Positions 1-7,902 of a stretch of DNA of 50,273 nt are shown one piece after another. The notes beneath the pieces are model-generated. The model had not been told where the DNA came from. It searched no databases and saw only the letters and a list, made by a program, of their open reading frames with translations. A program made the position numbers and the translations under genes. How positions within the stretch are numbered: position 1 is the first letter of the stretch; each line of letters opens with the position of its first letter. Source of the stretch: Cytophagales bacterium (GTDB lineage Bacteria; Bacteroidota; Bacteroidia; Cytophagales; Cyclobacteriaceae); the NCBI GenBank assembly GCA_016124425.1, contig WGNT01000011.1:1-50273 (forward strand). Direction: 5' to 3'.

Positions 1-1076
1 ACAGGGTAACCGGAGAACCGCTTTGGTCCATTGAAGAACGGCCAAAAGCAGCCTCTAAAATTGATGGCGTCCAAACGTGGCCCACCCAACCTTTCCCAAC
101 AAAGCCACCGCCATTGATGAGGCAGGAATACACGGTGAATGACGTTTCGACTATTTCTCCCAGAGCTCATCTACTGAGTAAAGAAATATTCAGTCAATCG
201 GGGAATTACGGGGCCTACCCTCCTCCTAGTACCGACCAAACAATCATGTTTCCTGGATACGATGGAGGCATGGAATGGGGCGGTGCAGCAGCAGATCCCT
301 ATGGTATACTATATGTGAATGTGAATGAGATTCCCTGGTTTTATCAGCTGGTTCCAACAAAGAAGGCTGACGGCAATTCATTGCCTTTTGGCGAAAAGCA
401 ATACCTGATACATTGCGCTTCCTGTCACGGGACTGATCGTAAAGGTAATCCTGCTGGCGGATTTCCTTCGCTTGAAGACGTTCCCATCCGACTAAATAAG
501 GACATGGCGATGCAGGTAATAGAAAAGGGACAAGGGCGCATGCCAGCCTTTGACCGGGTCTCGCAAGCGCGTCGGGAAGCCATCATTACCTTCCTGTTTA
601 ATGAAGAAACTGACGTTAGCTCAACAAACGAAGGGGATGGAAATGCGCCACCATACGCATTCCGAGGTTTCCAGCGCTTATATGATGAGGAAGGATATCC
701 GGCAATAAAACCACCATGGGGCACACTAAATGCGGTCGACCTGAATACTGGCACCATAAAATGGAAGGTGCCGCTGGGAGAATATGAGGAACTGACCAAA
801 CGGGGTATACCGATAACAGGCACGGAGAACTATGGCGGTCCGGTTGTAACAGCCGGAGGATTATTATTTATCGCTGCAACTTCCGATGCCAAGTTCAGGG
901 CTTTTGACAAAGAAGATGGAAAACTGCTTTGGGAATATGACCTGCCGCTGGACGGACATGCAACTCCAAGTGTATATGCTGTGGACGGCAAGCAATACGT
1001 TGCCATCTCTGCTGGGGGTACGAAGTTGAAACCACATCCAGAAGGAACTGTGTTTGTATTTAGTCTTCCCGACTGA
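1..1076 (+). CDS. PQQ-dependent dehydrogenase with inserted cytochrome c domain (5' end missing)
   Basis: This is the C-terminal part of a quinoprotein (membrane or periplasmic glucose-type) dehydrogenase. The reading frame is open from base 3, so the true start lies outside the window. The first visible residues (VTGEPLWSIEERP, then PTQPFPTKPPP) are typical of PQQ glucose dehydrogenase propeller blades. A class I cytochrome c domain with the haem motif CASCHG (bases about 415-432) and a later methionine-containing RMPAF segment is inserted between blades. Propeller repeats then resume (GTIKWKVPLGE, GKLLWEYDLP, GHATPSVYAVDG). In this family sugars or alcohols are oxidised in the periplasm and electrons pass through the haem to the respiratory chain. 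The exact substrate cannot be read from this fragment. A hairpin follows 50 bp after the stop. Confidence 0.9.
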   Translation, partial: RVTGEPLWSIEERPKAASKIDGVQTWPTQPFPTKPPPLMRQEYTVNDVSTISPRAHLLSKEIFSQSGNYGAYPPPSTDQTIMFPGYDGGMEWGGAAADPYGILYVNVNEIPWFYQLVPTKKADGNSLPFGEKQYLIHCASCHGTDRKGNPAGGFPSLEDVPIRLNKDMAMQVIEKGQGRMPAFDRVSQARREAIITFLFNEETDVSSTNEGDGNAPPYAFRGFQRLYDEEGYPAIKPPWGTLNAVDLNTGTIKWKVPLGEYEELTKRGIPITGTENYGGPVVTAGGLLFIAATSDAKFRAFDKEDGKLLWEYDLPLDGHATPSVYAVDGKQYVAISAGGTKLKPHPEGTVFVFSLPD

Positions 1077-1107
1077 TGACCTAGAGCGATTCTGTATGAT
1101 CCGGAGT

Positions 1108-1183
1108 ACTCAAAACAAAGGAGGCGCTGTATCACCGGAGTATCCGGTGATACCTTCTCTATGGTGTGTATTTCGCCGTGAAT
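1108..1183. repeat. Imperfect direct repeat, copy 1
   Basis: This 76-bp stretch aligns to 1632-1706 with 57 identical positions, 18 mismatches and one gap by hand alignment, about 75% identity. It contains the hairpin at 1130-1152 and overlaps the 3' end of the small gene on the minus strand. The conserved core is TATCCGGTGA. Confidence 0.6.
1130..1152. terminator. Hairpin downstream of the PQQ dehydrogenase gene
   Basis: A perfect 9-bp stem (TATCACCGG / CCGGTGATA) closes a 5-base loop. It lies about 55 bp after the dehydrogenase stop and just beyond the stop of the convergent small gene. There is no U-tract, so it may be a weak bidirectional terminator or an element of the repeat that contains it. 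Confidence 0.45.
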
Positions 1184-1467
1184 TGCTCAAGTGTAATATC
1201 CCATTCGTCATCAAGTCGAGCACGAAGTGTATCATTTCGTTCTTTCATAGCAGCAAATAGCTCTACTGCCTGATTCAATTCATTTATTGATTTGTTGTAT
1301 TCATCTGAATTGTGTTGGGTTCTTTCCTTCTCAGCGATTTGATTAAAAGCCTCTTTAATTGCTTTGAAAACTTCCCTTTTTATGTAATAATATATAGCTA
1401 GCCGGGCGTCTTTCATTTCCAATTGATAAAATAGAAGTATATTTTTTGTGGAATTATGTAGTGACAT
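1159..1467 (-). CDS. Hypothetical small helical protein (102 aa)
   Basis: I do not recognise a family. The product is rich in charged residues and alanine, with a predicted mostly helical, coiled-coil-like middle (KREVFKAIKEAFNQIAEKE, then NELNQAVELFAAMKERND). It has no signal peptide or membrane segment. It is convergent with the PQQ dehydrogenase gene and AT-rich compared with it. The last codons (FTAKYTP, stop) fall in the direct repeat whose second copy lies about 520 bp away and can encode a similar tail (FTAKYVP, stop). It could be a real accessory gene or a chance open frame. The absence of a strong competing frame and the protein-like composition favour a real gene. Confidence 0.45.
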   Translation of the reverse strand: MSLHNSTKNILLFYQLEMKDARLAIYYYIKREVFKAIKEAFNQIAEKERTQHNSDEYNKSINELNQAVELFAAMKERNDTLRARLDDEWDITLEQFTAKYTP

Positions 1468-1631
1468 GTCCTTTTTATATGAGGAGCATTTCCTGATCTC
1501 GTATTCGGGAGTATTCGGAAAACGAAATTCATACCCCGAACCCTAGGGGCGTTAGCCGTGCTATCTTGGTAGAACAATTAAGAGCAGCAATTACCCAATA
1601 ACACATTCAGCGGGGCACCATATCCTTGATT

Positions 1632-1706
1632 ATTCAAAACAACGGGGTGCAGCGTCACCAAAATATCCGGTGAAACCTTTTTCATGGTACGTATTTTGCT
1701 GTGAAT
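1632..1706. repeat. Imperfect direct repeat, copy 2
   Basis: This is the second copy of the 1108-1183 element. The hairpin is partly kept: TCACC at 1655-1659 pairs with GGTGA at 1669-1673. It ends in TATTTTGCTGTGAAT, matching TATTTCGCCGTGAAT in copy 1. The nature of the element is unknown. Confidence 0.6.
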
Positions 1707-1789
1707 GAGACTATAATCTCAACGTGTTTAAGCGTATGGGATTTAGTTTTAAAAATTCGTAAACCTAAAACAAACTTATTCCTATCACG

Positions 1790-1842
1790 TTTGGTTTAAA
1801 TAATGGTTCATTCACAGATAATGAACATGGTCTAAACCGAAA
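1790..1842. promoter_or_regulatory. Large interrupted inverted repeat upstream of the desaturase
   Basis: Two nested arms share a centre near 1816. The inner arm is GTTCATT (1806-1812) / AATGAAC (1820-1826). The outer arm is GGTTTA (1793-1798) / TAAACC (1833-1838), extended by TTT and AAA with one mismatch. It lies about 85-135 bp upstream of the desaturase start. It could be an operator for a lipid-responsive repressor or a 5' leader hairpin. The binding protein is unknown. Confidence 0.5.
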
Positions 1843-1924
1843 GTGAAGCCTACCCAAATATTAGTACGTTTTGTAAATTGTTTTTCCGGTTTAGTCTCCT
1901 TAATCCAAAATCAAAATATCGCAT

Positions 1925-2971
1925 ATGACATTTATAAACAGAGTGCTGCAACCGCCATCTTATGGATGGGAAAAGAATGGCAGACTTGTAATACCTTCAA
2001 AAACAGAATTATTTAGGGAAGCCTTCTCTCGGGTAAACATTTTTAAGTCAAAAAAAAATTGGATATCCTTCGTTAGTTGGGCTACAGTTTTTTGTCTCGT
2101 TCCTTTCCTTTCCCTATTCTTGTTTAAGTTCTTCAATCCATGGTTCATTCCTTTGATCGTTGTTTATAGCATGATAATCATGAGTACTCATGGCACCATT
2201 TGGTTTCATCGCTTCTGTACACACAAGGCATATAAATTCAGTCATCCAATCTGGCGTTTCATTTCGCGCAATTTGGTGGTAAGAACCATCCCGGAAGAAA
2301 CCTATGCCATTTCACACCATGTTCATCATGCCCTTTCCGATGAACCTGGAGATCCATACAATGCCAAGGCCGGACTCTTATATTGCATGCTCGCAGATGT
2401 AAACCATCAAGGAATCACGAGGGACTTGGATGAAAAGGAATACAAAATGGTTTCCAATTACCTCAGGCATACAGGCGTAAAAATCAATACCTACGAACAG
2501 TACGAAAAATGGGGCACTGTGAGTAATCCACTCGATGAGGTGATTGTCAGAATCCTAAACTGGTCTTTTTGGTATGCCACGTTCTTTTTTATTGGCGGCC
2601 ATTCACTTGCCTGTGCGCTTTTTTCCGCTGCTATTTTATGGTTTATACTGGTTCGCGCCTTCAACTATACGGGACATGGCGGAGGTCAAGAAAAACATGT
2701 AGAAGGGGTAGATTTTGACCGGAGCAATTTATCCATTAACCAAACCAGGCCCGGCTGGTTCTCAGGCGAATGGCACAACAACCACCACCTATACCCGAAT
2801 AGTGCAAGGGCTGGTTTTTTGCCTTACCAATTGGATTTGGCTTGGATTTATATTTACGGATTGTATAAGATTGGTGGTGTTTCGCAGTACACTGACGCCA
2901 AAAAAGAGTTTTTGGAAAGCTATTTGGAGCCTGATGCGAAAGCAAAAACTGAGGAAAAACAGCCAGCATAA
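1925..2971 (+). CDS. Acyl-CoA / acyl-lipid delta-9-type fatty acid desaturase
   Basis: This membrane di-iron desaturase introduces a double bond into fatty acyl chains, so it controls membrane fluidity. All three histidine boxes are visible: HRFCTH at residues 95-100, HHVHH at 131-135, and HNNHH near 285 in an EWHNNHHLYPNSAR context. Two pairs of hydrophobic segments (about residues 48-90 and 200-240) fit the family topology. The length of 348 residues is normal for the bacterial OLE1/stearoyl-CoA-like group. The gene is monocistronic by spacing. The dyad at 1790-1842 suggests transcriptional control, and a short AT-rich hairpin follows the stop. Substrate position (delta-9) is inferred from family only. 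Confidence 0.9.
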   Translation: MTFINRVLQPPSYGWEKNGRLVIPSKTELFREAFSRVNIFKSKKNWISFVSWATVFCLVPFLSLFLFKFFNPWFIPLIVVYSMIIMSTHGTIWFHRFCTHKAYKFSHPIWRFISRNLVVRTIPEETYAISHHVHHALSDEPGDPYNAKAGLLYCMLADVNHQGITRDLDEKEYKMVSNYLRHTGVKINTYEQYEKWGTVSNPLDEVIVRILNWSFWYATFFFIGGHSLACALFSAAILWFILVRAFNYTGHGGGQEKHVEGVDFDRSNLSINQTRPGWFSGEWHNNHHLYPNSARAGFLPYQLDLAWIYIYGLYKIGGVSQYTDAKKEFLESYLEPDAKAKTEEKQPA

Positions 2972-2983
2972 TCGAAAATAGGG

Positions 2984-3002
2984 AGTATTAGCTTATAATA
3001 CT
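2984..3002. terminator. Weak AT-rich hairpin after the desaturase
   Basis: A 7-bp stem AGTATTA / TAATACT with loop GCTTA lies 13 bp after the desaturase stop and between convergent genes. There is no U-run, so the call is tentative. Confidence 0.35.
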
Positions 3003-3081
3003 AATGATCTACACATGCGTATTAGGTCGGCTTCTATAACTTAGCTGTTTGTTAACCATCTGTAGGGAACTTCTCAGCCTC

Positions 3082-4029
3082 TTATTTCAAAGGAGTTCCT
3101 TTCAGAGCTTCTCCATTCGTTGTTAATACCTGAAAATGATGGACTCTGTACACCCCTTCGTACTTCCAGACTAGCTCTTTTTCAGGTGTTATCTCAAAAA
3201 GTTTAATTCCCTCTTTCGCTCCATAGCTTGCAATCACCGTATTTCCATTGGGTAAACGCTGTGCACCACAAGGATCCTGAAAAACGGGTTCTGCAAAATC
3301 TTCATTGCTTACTTTCCAAACTACCGTTCCAGCAGCATCCACCTCAACTGTTTTATTCCCATTCGTTAAATTGATCAGCGTATTGCCGTTCGCAAGACGA
3401 ATCGCTGTAAATGGCCAGTTTTTAGCTTCTCGACCACCTAATTCGGGTAAATCTGTATGGAAAGTCTGTAATACATCGCCTGAAGGGCTATATTCTTTAA
3501 CCGCAAACGCCAATAAGTGGGGAACAAGATAGTTTCCATTGGCTAATTTTCGTGCCATGCGGGTTTGCATATGTGCATTGTCGGTTTCAGGTTGCAAAGG
3601 AACCTCAACAACTATCTCTCCCGCTTGATTTATCTCCACTATTCGAGGCCTATCTCCTAATTCCGTAATGAGGGTGTTTCCATTATCCAGACGAACCGTT
3701 GTCCCTAATTCTTTGTTTAACGCTGACTTTTCATATCGAAATACGACTTTTTTATCCGTGTCAAACTCAAGTACTTCTTCTGACCAACATATCAATACAT
3801 GTCCATTATCCAACACATACCCATCTCTAGCACCTGGACGTTCAGCATCCCAAAGGATTTCTCCTGACTCGCCCAAAATTCCCGTAAAGTCGGGACCTGC
3901 GATAAAAAATGAATGGGTGATTTCTGCCGCAGTTGCTTGTGTTACAGATTCGCCCGGATTGTTTTTTGGAGAACTACAAGCAGAAACAAGTATGCCTGAT
4001 AGCAAGAGTAGGTAGATGTGTAGCTTCAT
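3082..4029 (-). CDS. Beta-propeller lipoprotein (PQQ-like / arylsulfotransferase-like repeats)
   Basis: The product is an exported lipoprotein: a short hydrophobic signal ends in LVSAC with the lipidated cysteine at residue 18. The mature part is made of repeats built around a NGN(T/V)LI core (GYVLDNGHVLICW, VRLDNGNTLIT, IRLANGNTLINL, QRLPNGNTVIAS) alternating with strands such as GEILWDAERPG and GTVVWKVS. This pattern is typical of six- or seven-bladed propellers related to PQQ-binding-like and aryl-sulfotransferase propellers. I see no catalytic signature, so a binding or scaffold role outside the cell is inferred. It is monocistronic, convergent with the desaturase, and has a plausible promoter just upstream. 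Confidence 0.75.
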   Translation of the reverse strand: MKLHIYLLLLSGILVSACSSPKNNPGESVTQATAAEITHSFFIAGPDFTGILGESGEILWDAERPGARDGYVLDNGHVLICWSEEVLEFDTDKKVVFRYEKSALNKELGTTVRLDNGNTLITELGDRPRIVEINQAGEIVVEVPLQPETDNAHMQTRMARKLANGNYLVPHLLAFAVKEYSPSGDVLQTFHTDLPELGGREAKNWPFTAIRLANGNTLINLTNGNKTVEVDAAGTVVWKVSNEDFAEPVFQDPCGAQRLPNGNTVIASYGAKEGIKLFEITPEKELVWKYEGVYRVHHFQVLTTNGEALKGTPLK

Positions 4030-4054
4030 TTTTTTTTAGGGGGATTTTGATACT

Positions 4055-4085
4055 CAAAAATAGGCCTGCGAGAAAGGTAAGCAAT
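4055..4085 (-). promoter_or_regulatory. Candidate promoter of the beta-propeller lipoprotein gene
   Basis: On the minus strand TATTTTTG (4055-4062) matches the Bacteroidota -7 element TAnnTTTG perfectly. ATTG (4082-4085), a 3-of-4 match to the -33 TTTG, lies 19 bp upstream. The -7 element is 26 bp from the start codon. Confidence 0.4.
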
Positions 4086-4233
4086 TGGAGGGCGGAAAAC
4101 AGAACTACTCAACGCTTTTAATTCGGAGAGTATATTTAGAACTTACATATTTATTTCACCCACCATTTCTAGAACAGGACGATTTGGGTTACTCCTTTCT
4201 TTTAATCTAACACCAAACAGTTTCGACTGATTC

Positions 4234-4599
4234 TTATGCCTCTATTTTTGGGTCATTGGTAATCACTTTTACGCCTAATAGTTTTGCTGTACCTGCTATC
4301 AGTCTGTCATGCAATTCAGGAATGTCTTTGATTTGAAAAGAAGCCTTGATAACATCCAATGTCTGGGGATAAACAGAATAGTTATTCTTAGATAGAATAT
4401 ACTTCTCGACGCTATCCAAAGAAAGCTCGATCCTACCTTTCTCTGATAGATAGCCGATTTCTGCCATTACCATTGAAGGGATAAGAATCCGAACTTCGTC
4501 AATATCAGCTTTCTGGAATAAGCTTTTCGCCTTTTCGGGCATCTTCCTGCGTTCTAAATACAGAATCAATGACATCGTATCTGAAATAAGCTCTTCCAT
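4234..4599 (-). CDS. PIN-domain ribonuclease toxin (VapC-like)
   Basis: This 121-residue protein has the PIN-domain layout of VapC-type toxins, metal-dependent endoribonucleases. The expected acidic residues are present: D7 (ISDTMSL), a glutamate in MVMAEIGYL, D in LHDRLIAGTA, and D in ITNDPKI near the C terminus. The length is normal for the family. It starts 2 bp after the stop of the upstream 81-residue gene, so the two are surely one operon, antitoxin first. The active site looks intact. The RNA target cannot be inferred. Confidence 0.88.
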   Translation of the reverse strand: MEELISDTMSLILYLERRKMPEKAKSLFQKADIDEVRILIPSMVMAEIGYLSEKGRIELSLDSVEKYILSKNNYSVYPQTLDVIKASFQIKDIPELHDRLIAGTAKLLGVKVITNDPKIEA

Positions 4600-4601
4600 G
4601 C

Positions 4602-4847
4602 TTATTCTTTAGGGTATAGGTTTTTGTAGTCTTTGAATTCTTCTTCTAGATGTCTAATCTCATTAACTTCAAGCGACTCCATTTCTTCAACGAGCAGCAT
4701 TTCTTCAAACTGCTGCTGAAATTGAATTGGGCTTAATGCTTTTTGTCTTATAAAAAAGATGTACTCCGCAATTTCTCGGAGGCTTGAATCAGGCAAGCCA
4801 TGCAAGCTATTTATGATTGTCTTATGTAAATCAAGTGAATCTTCCAT
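4602..4847 (-). CDS. Antitoxin partner of the PIN toxin
   Basis: This small acidic helical protein (81 residues) sits immediately upstream of the PIN toxin in the usual antitoxin-toxin order. The N-terminal part (LHGLPDSSLREIAEYIFFI) resembles the small antitoxins that pair with PIN toxins in Bacteroidota and Cyanobacteria, DUF2281-like. The C-terminal half is strongly acidic, as expected for the toxin-neutralising segment. The family assignment is tentative; the role comes mainly from context. A perfect palindrome abuts the start codon and may be its autoregulatory operator. Confidence 0.75.
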   Translation of the reverse strand: MEDSLDLHKTIINSLHGLPDSSLREIAEYIFFIRQKALSPIQFQQQFEEMLLVEEMESLEVNEIRHLEEEFKDYKNLYPKE

Positions 4848-4849
4848 AC

Positions 4850-4862
4850 CACTAATTTAGTG
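4850..4862. promoter_or_regulatory. Palindromic operator candidate of the toxin-antitoxin operon
   Basis: CACTAATTTAGTG is a perfect 6-bp inverted repeat around a central base. It starts 3 bp upstream of the antitoxin start codon. That position suits autorepression by the antitoxin or the toxin-antitoxin complex, which is the usual control of such operons. Confidence 0.5.
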
Positions 4863-5073
4863 AATATATTACTATTTTTAAAAACGCAAATCAAATATGA
4901 CCATTGTGGCTCCAAACTTGGAGTAGAATCTTCTACATCCCTTTTTTATTAAAATTTCCCTTGAAGTGGAAAACCACTCTAAGCCATTTGCAATGGCTTA
5001 CTAAAAATCCTCCTTGTAAACAAAAGTCCGCAATTTTGATCATCTCAGGCGGAGGCTAGGTGTAAATACCTGC

Positions 5074-7902
5074 TCAAAGGCGGTATTTCTCACTCGTCTC
5101 TATACCACCTTGTTGGTTTTTAGCCGAAAACCAAAATGAAATGCCCTCTTCCATTCCTTTTAGAGGAATTGTAAATTCAAAGGGATAATGTTCATCCATG
5201 ATTAGGGTGACTTTGCCGTCCTTATCCTCATAAAACAATGTAACACTGGAAAAACGGGAATCATCCTCCTGAAGGTAAATGTAACCCCTCCGGTCATATT
5301 CCCCCAGATTGATCACCATGGCCCGTGCTTGACCAAAGTCAATTTCTTGAAGGCTGCTGTAGGGAGTTGTGCTTTTGGACAAAAGTCGCTGTTGAAATCC
5401 AACCTTTGGCAAAAGTCCTCCCAACTGTATCGCTGTGATACCATTGCCAGCCACCTCTACCTCAAAAGAAGTGGTATTTATTGTAGAGGCATTTCCTTCG
5501 TCTGAAAGGACCTTTATTTCTCCAATAGAGCCAGTGGTCCATTCAGGACTGATATCGACTGTGGCTTTCACAGCCTCTTCCGATTGGTTCGTAAAAGCCA
5601 AAAAAAGTCCGGTTTCATTATATCCCGATACATAGTTCAATTCAGGATGGGAAACTGTCAACAGATTCTTTGGCATCCACAACTGTACGCCATCTTCGCC
5701 ATAAAATTTTCCGGGTTGACTGCCATAAAATTTATTTTGCAAATAGGCATATCCCTCGATATACTCCGACGGAAAATCGATCCTTCCATCCGACCGAACA
5801 TAGGCATCTGTAACCAAATAATCCAACAACATGCTGGCCATGGGCAGGATATGGTTATAGTGGAAGGAATTTACGCTTAATGCTTTATGTTCCCGCAAGG
5901 GGTAATCAGGTTTTTCATAAGCCGTTGTACGCGCTGTGTTGATATGGTAGCCGGGAAAATTTTGATATCGGCCTATAATTGCCGATTTGGCTACTTCCTT
6001 TAAAAACACATCATCTGCGTAATACCCTAAGCGCAACATCCACGGAGCATAATTGGCCATAAAAATAGCCCGGTGACCTTGACTGGTACCTGAAGATTCA
6101 GGAGTCAGCCCGATTTCGGATAGCCTCCAAGCTTCAACTTCTTCTTCCGGAAAATACATCAGCTCATGGCCTTTTGATTTCAGGTACCAGTAAAGCGGAG
6201 CTTTACCGCCCTCGTTTACCAAAATTTGCATATCCGGTATTTCAGGTGACATCCAGGTAAACATGGTATATCGCCTAGCGCCATCTTGGGCTGCATCTAG
6301 GTATTTTTCGTTTTTCGTGATTTCATACAACTCGGTCAAATCCACCCATCTGTGGGTAAACGTATTCCAGAAAAATGATCCCGGGGAGTAAGGGTCAGCA
6401 AAATCCGTCTGTTTGGTTTCGACTCTTTTCCGAAGGTATTCGTCCGCACCGGAAATGGCCAGCTCAAGGAATTTCTCATCTTTGGTGGCTTTGTAAATAT
6501 GCATGGCATTCACCCAGGAATCTCCCTTTTCAGCTACATCCAAGTTCCGGATTCGGCTCCCCGCAAATTCTTTCTTAGCCAATTCCCGAAAAAACTCATT
6601 AGATTCGCCGAGAATGGTATACAAAGAAGAAAGTTCGGAAACAGGAGCTATAGGGCCAGTCATGCTTCTGGAGGGATGCTGGATTTTTTGTTCGGGATCA
6701 AGGGAAAAAAGAAATTTCTCTCTGGACAACATGTACTCCAGCGTGGGATACGCCCTTTGTTCAAACATCACCGAGTCATCCATTACGATGGCCAATTCAA
6801 GGGGATTCAAACTGGAAACATTCTTCACGGCTCCTGGCACATCTGTGGAATAGGCAAAGCCCTTTAATGAATCAACAAACCAAGCATAATCCGACAGGGA
6901 ATAATCCACCATATTTTCAAATGTCCGGTTCAGTGATACCGTCTCATTTTTCCTGTAATTTTTAAAGCCGAAGTCATTCCTCGAAATGGTTTCATAGGCT
7001 TCGTGGATTTTTCCGGGTTCAATCACCAAATAGGATTTAAATTGAAAGGTCTCCCCAGTTTTCATGTGGGACCCTTCTCCTCCAGGCACCGGAGCAAATA
7101 ACTGAGGCTGGGCTTTTCCTTCCTCACTCCTGACCATAACCCCAAATCGGCTGTTTGTAGCTAAAGGCAACGGATCAAAAGGAAACTCCTCCGATGCAGC
7201 CATCACCCCAAGGGAATGCGTACCATCATGCACCAACGCCGTCGGAATGGGGCAGCGGAAAGCTAAGGTCATTATAGGAGTCTCTGGAAATCGCTTTTCC
7301 TGCCAAATCAGTGGTTGCCATATCTCTGTTACTTCGGAAAGCGAATGTTCGGGAGCACCGGTATATCCCACGGAGAAAAAGCCATCTATTTTGGGTGAGA
7401 TTCTAAACGTAATGGAGGGATTCCTTTCCCCCAAGTCGGAGACTTCGGCTGAGAATTGAAACCACTCATGATCATCAAAAGTAAGGTGGATGGAACCTCC
7501 TTTCATTTCCATATCCGATGCGCTGATGGAAATGACCTTTCCCGCATTATAGGGGTTTGAGCTTCTTTCGGCAGCCTCGCCTTCTAGAATAGCGTCATCG
7601 AAGCCATCTCCTACGGAACTTTCATTTCTTTTCACCTCATCCAAATCCGAATCCTTTCCCTGATAGGCCGTCCATGTGACTATGTTGTAAGGCACACCCG
7701 CTATTCCGGCAGGCCTCATCGCCATCTCGGGGTCTTCTTCGCTATATATAATTGAGAAGTTGGGTTTAAATTGATAGGTCATCCCATTTCGTTGGATGAC
7801 GAGATGTTTATTTTCTACAAAAACCCGGTCTACCTCTTCGCTGTTACAGCTACACGACAAACATATACTTAAGACAATACAGATTTTTGAAATGCAGTTC
7901 AT
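5074..7902 (-). CDS. Large secreted lipoprotein with probable (alpha/alpha) barrel, function unknown
   Basis: This 942-residue protein starts with a lipoprotein signal (SICLSCSC, lipidation at C17 or C19). Residues about 30-330 are strand-rich and look like a beta-sandwich. Residues about 420-720 contain regularly spaced helical pairs with aromatic and acidic residues (WVNAMHIYKATKDEKFLE, TFTHRWVDLTELYEITKNE, YAPWMLRLGYYADDVFL). This is typical of six-hairpin glycosidase-like or polysaccharide lyase barrels. The C terminus returns to beta structure. I cannot name a family or prove catalysis. Degradation or remodelling of a glycan is the best inference. The upstream region holds a LacI-type operator matching the one near the LacI gene at 17.3 kb, which supports carbohydrate-linked control. 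Confidence 0.7.
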   Translation of the reverse strand: MNCISKICIVLSICLSCSCNSEEVDRVFVENKHLVIQRNGMTYQFKPNFSIIYSEEDPEMAMRPAGIAGVPYNIVTWTAYQGKDSDLDEVKRNESSVGDGFDDAILEGEAAERSSNPYNAGKVISISASDMEMKGGSIHLTFDDHEWFQFSAEVSDLGERNPSITFRISPKIDGFFSVGYTGAPEHSLSEVTEIWQPLIWQEKRFPETPIMTLAFRCPIPTALVHDGTHSLGVMAASEEFPFDPLPLATNSRFGVMVRSEEGKAQPQLFAPVPGGEGSHMKTGETFQFKSYLVIEPGKIHEAYETISRNDFGFKNYRKNETVSLNRTFENMVDYSLSDYAWFVDSLKGFAYSTDVPGAVKNVSSLNPLELAIVMDDSVMFEQRAYPTLEYMLSREKFLFSLDPEQKIQHPSRSMTGPIAPVSELSSLYTILGESNEFFRELAKKEFAGSRIRNLDVAEKGDSWVNAMHIYKATKDEKFLELAISGADEYLRKRVETKQTDFADPYSPGSFFWNTFTHRWVDLTELYEITKNEKYLDAAQDGARRYTMFTWMSPEIPDMQILVNEGGKAPLYWYLKSKGHELMYFPEEEVEAWRLSEIGLTPESSGTSQGHRAIFMANYAPWMLRLGYYADDVFLKEVAKSAIIGRYQNFPGYHINTARTTAYEKPDYPLREHKALSVNSFHYNHILPMASMLLDYLVTDAYVRSDGRIDFPSEYIEGYAYLQNKFYGSQPGKFYGEDGVQLWMPKNLLTVSHPELNYVSGYNETGLFLAFTNQSEEAVKATVDISPEWTTGSIGEIKVLSDEGNASTINTTSFEVEVAGNGITAIQLGGLLPKVGFQQRLLSKSTTPYSSLQEIDFGQARAMVINLGEYDRRGYIYLQEDDSRFSSVTLFYEDKDGKVTLIMDEHYPFEFTIPLKGMEEGISFWFSAKNQQGGIETSEKYRL

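Larger units (their letters stand above)
1468..1924. other. Intergenic region with repeat copy 2 and the desaturase dyad
   Basis: No convincing gene is present in these 457 bp. The region holds the second repeat copy (1632-1706) and a large interrupted palindrome (1790-1842) upstream of the desaturase. On the minus strand a 38-codon open frame ends at 1682 with a tail resembling that of the 102-aa protein, but resemblance is limited to the repeat itself. Confidence 0.6.

Noticed and set aside
830-1135. Minus-strand open frame across the end of the PQQ dehydrogenase gene
   Set aside because: It is antisense to a well-conserved coding region and has no protein-like motifs.
1054-1260. Plus-strand 68-codon open frame after the PQQ dehydrogenase gene
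   Set aside because: It overlaps both the dehydrogenase stop and the better minus-strand gene, and includes the hairpin repeat.
5074-7902. Assignment of the 942-aa protein to a specific glycosidase or lyase family
   Set aside because: The helical-barrel pattern is suggestive, but no family-specific catalytic motif could be recognised by eye.
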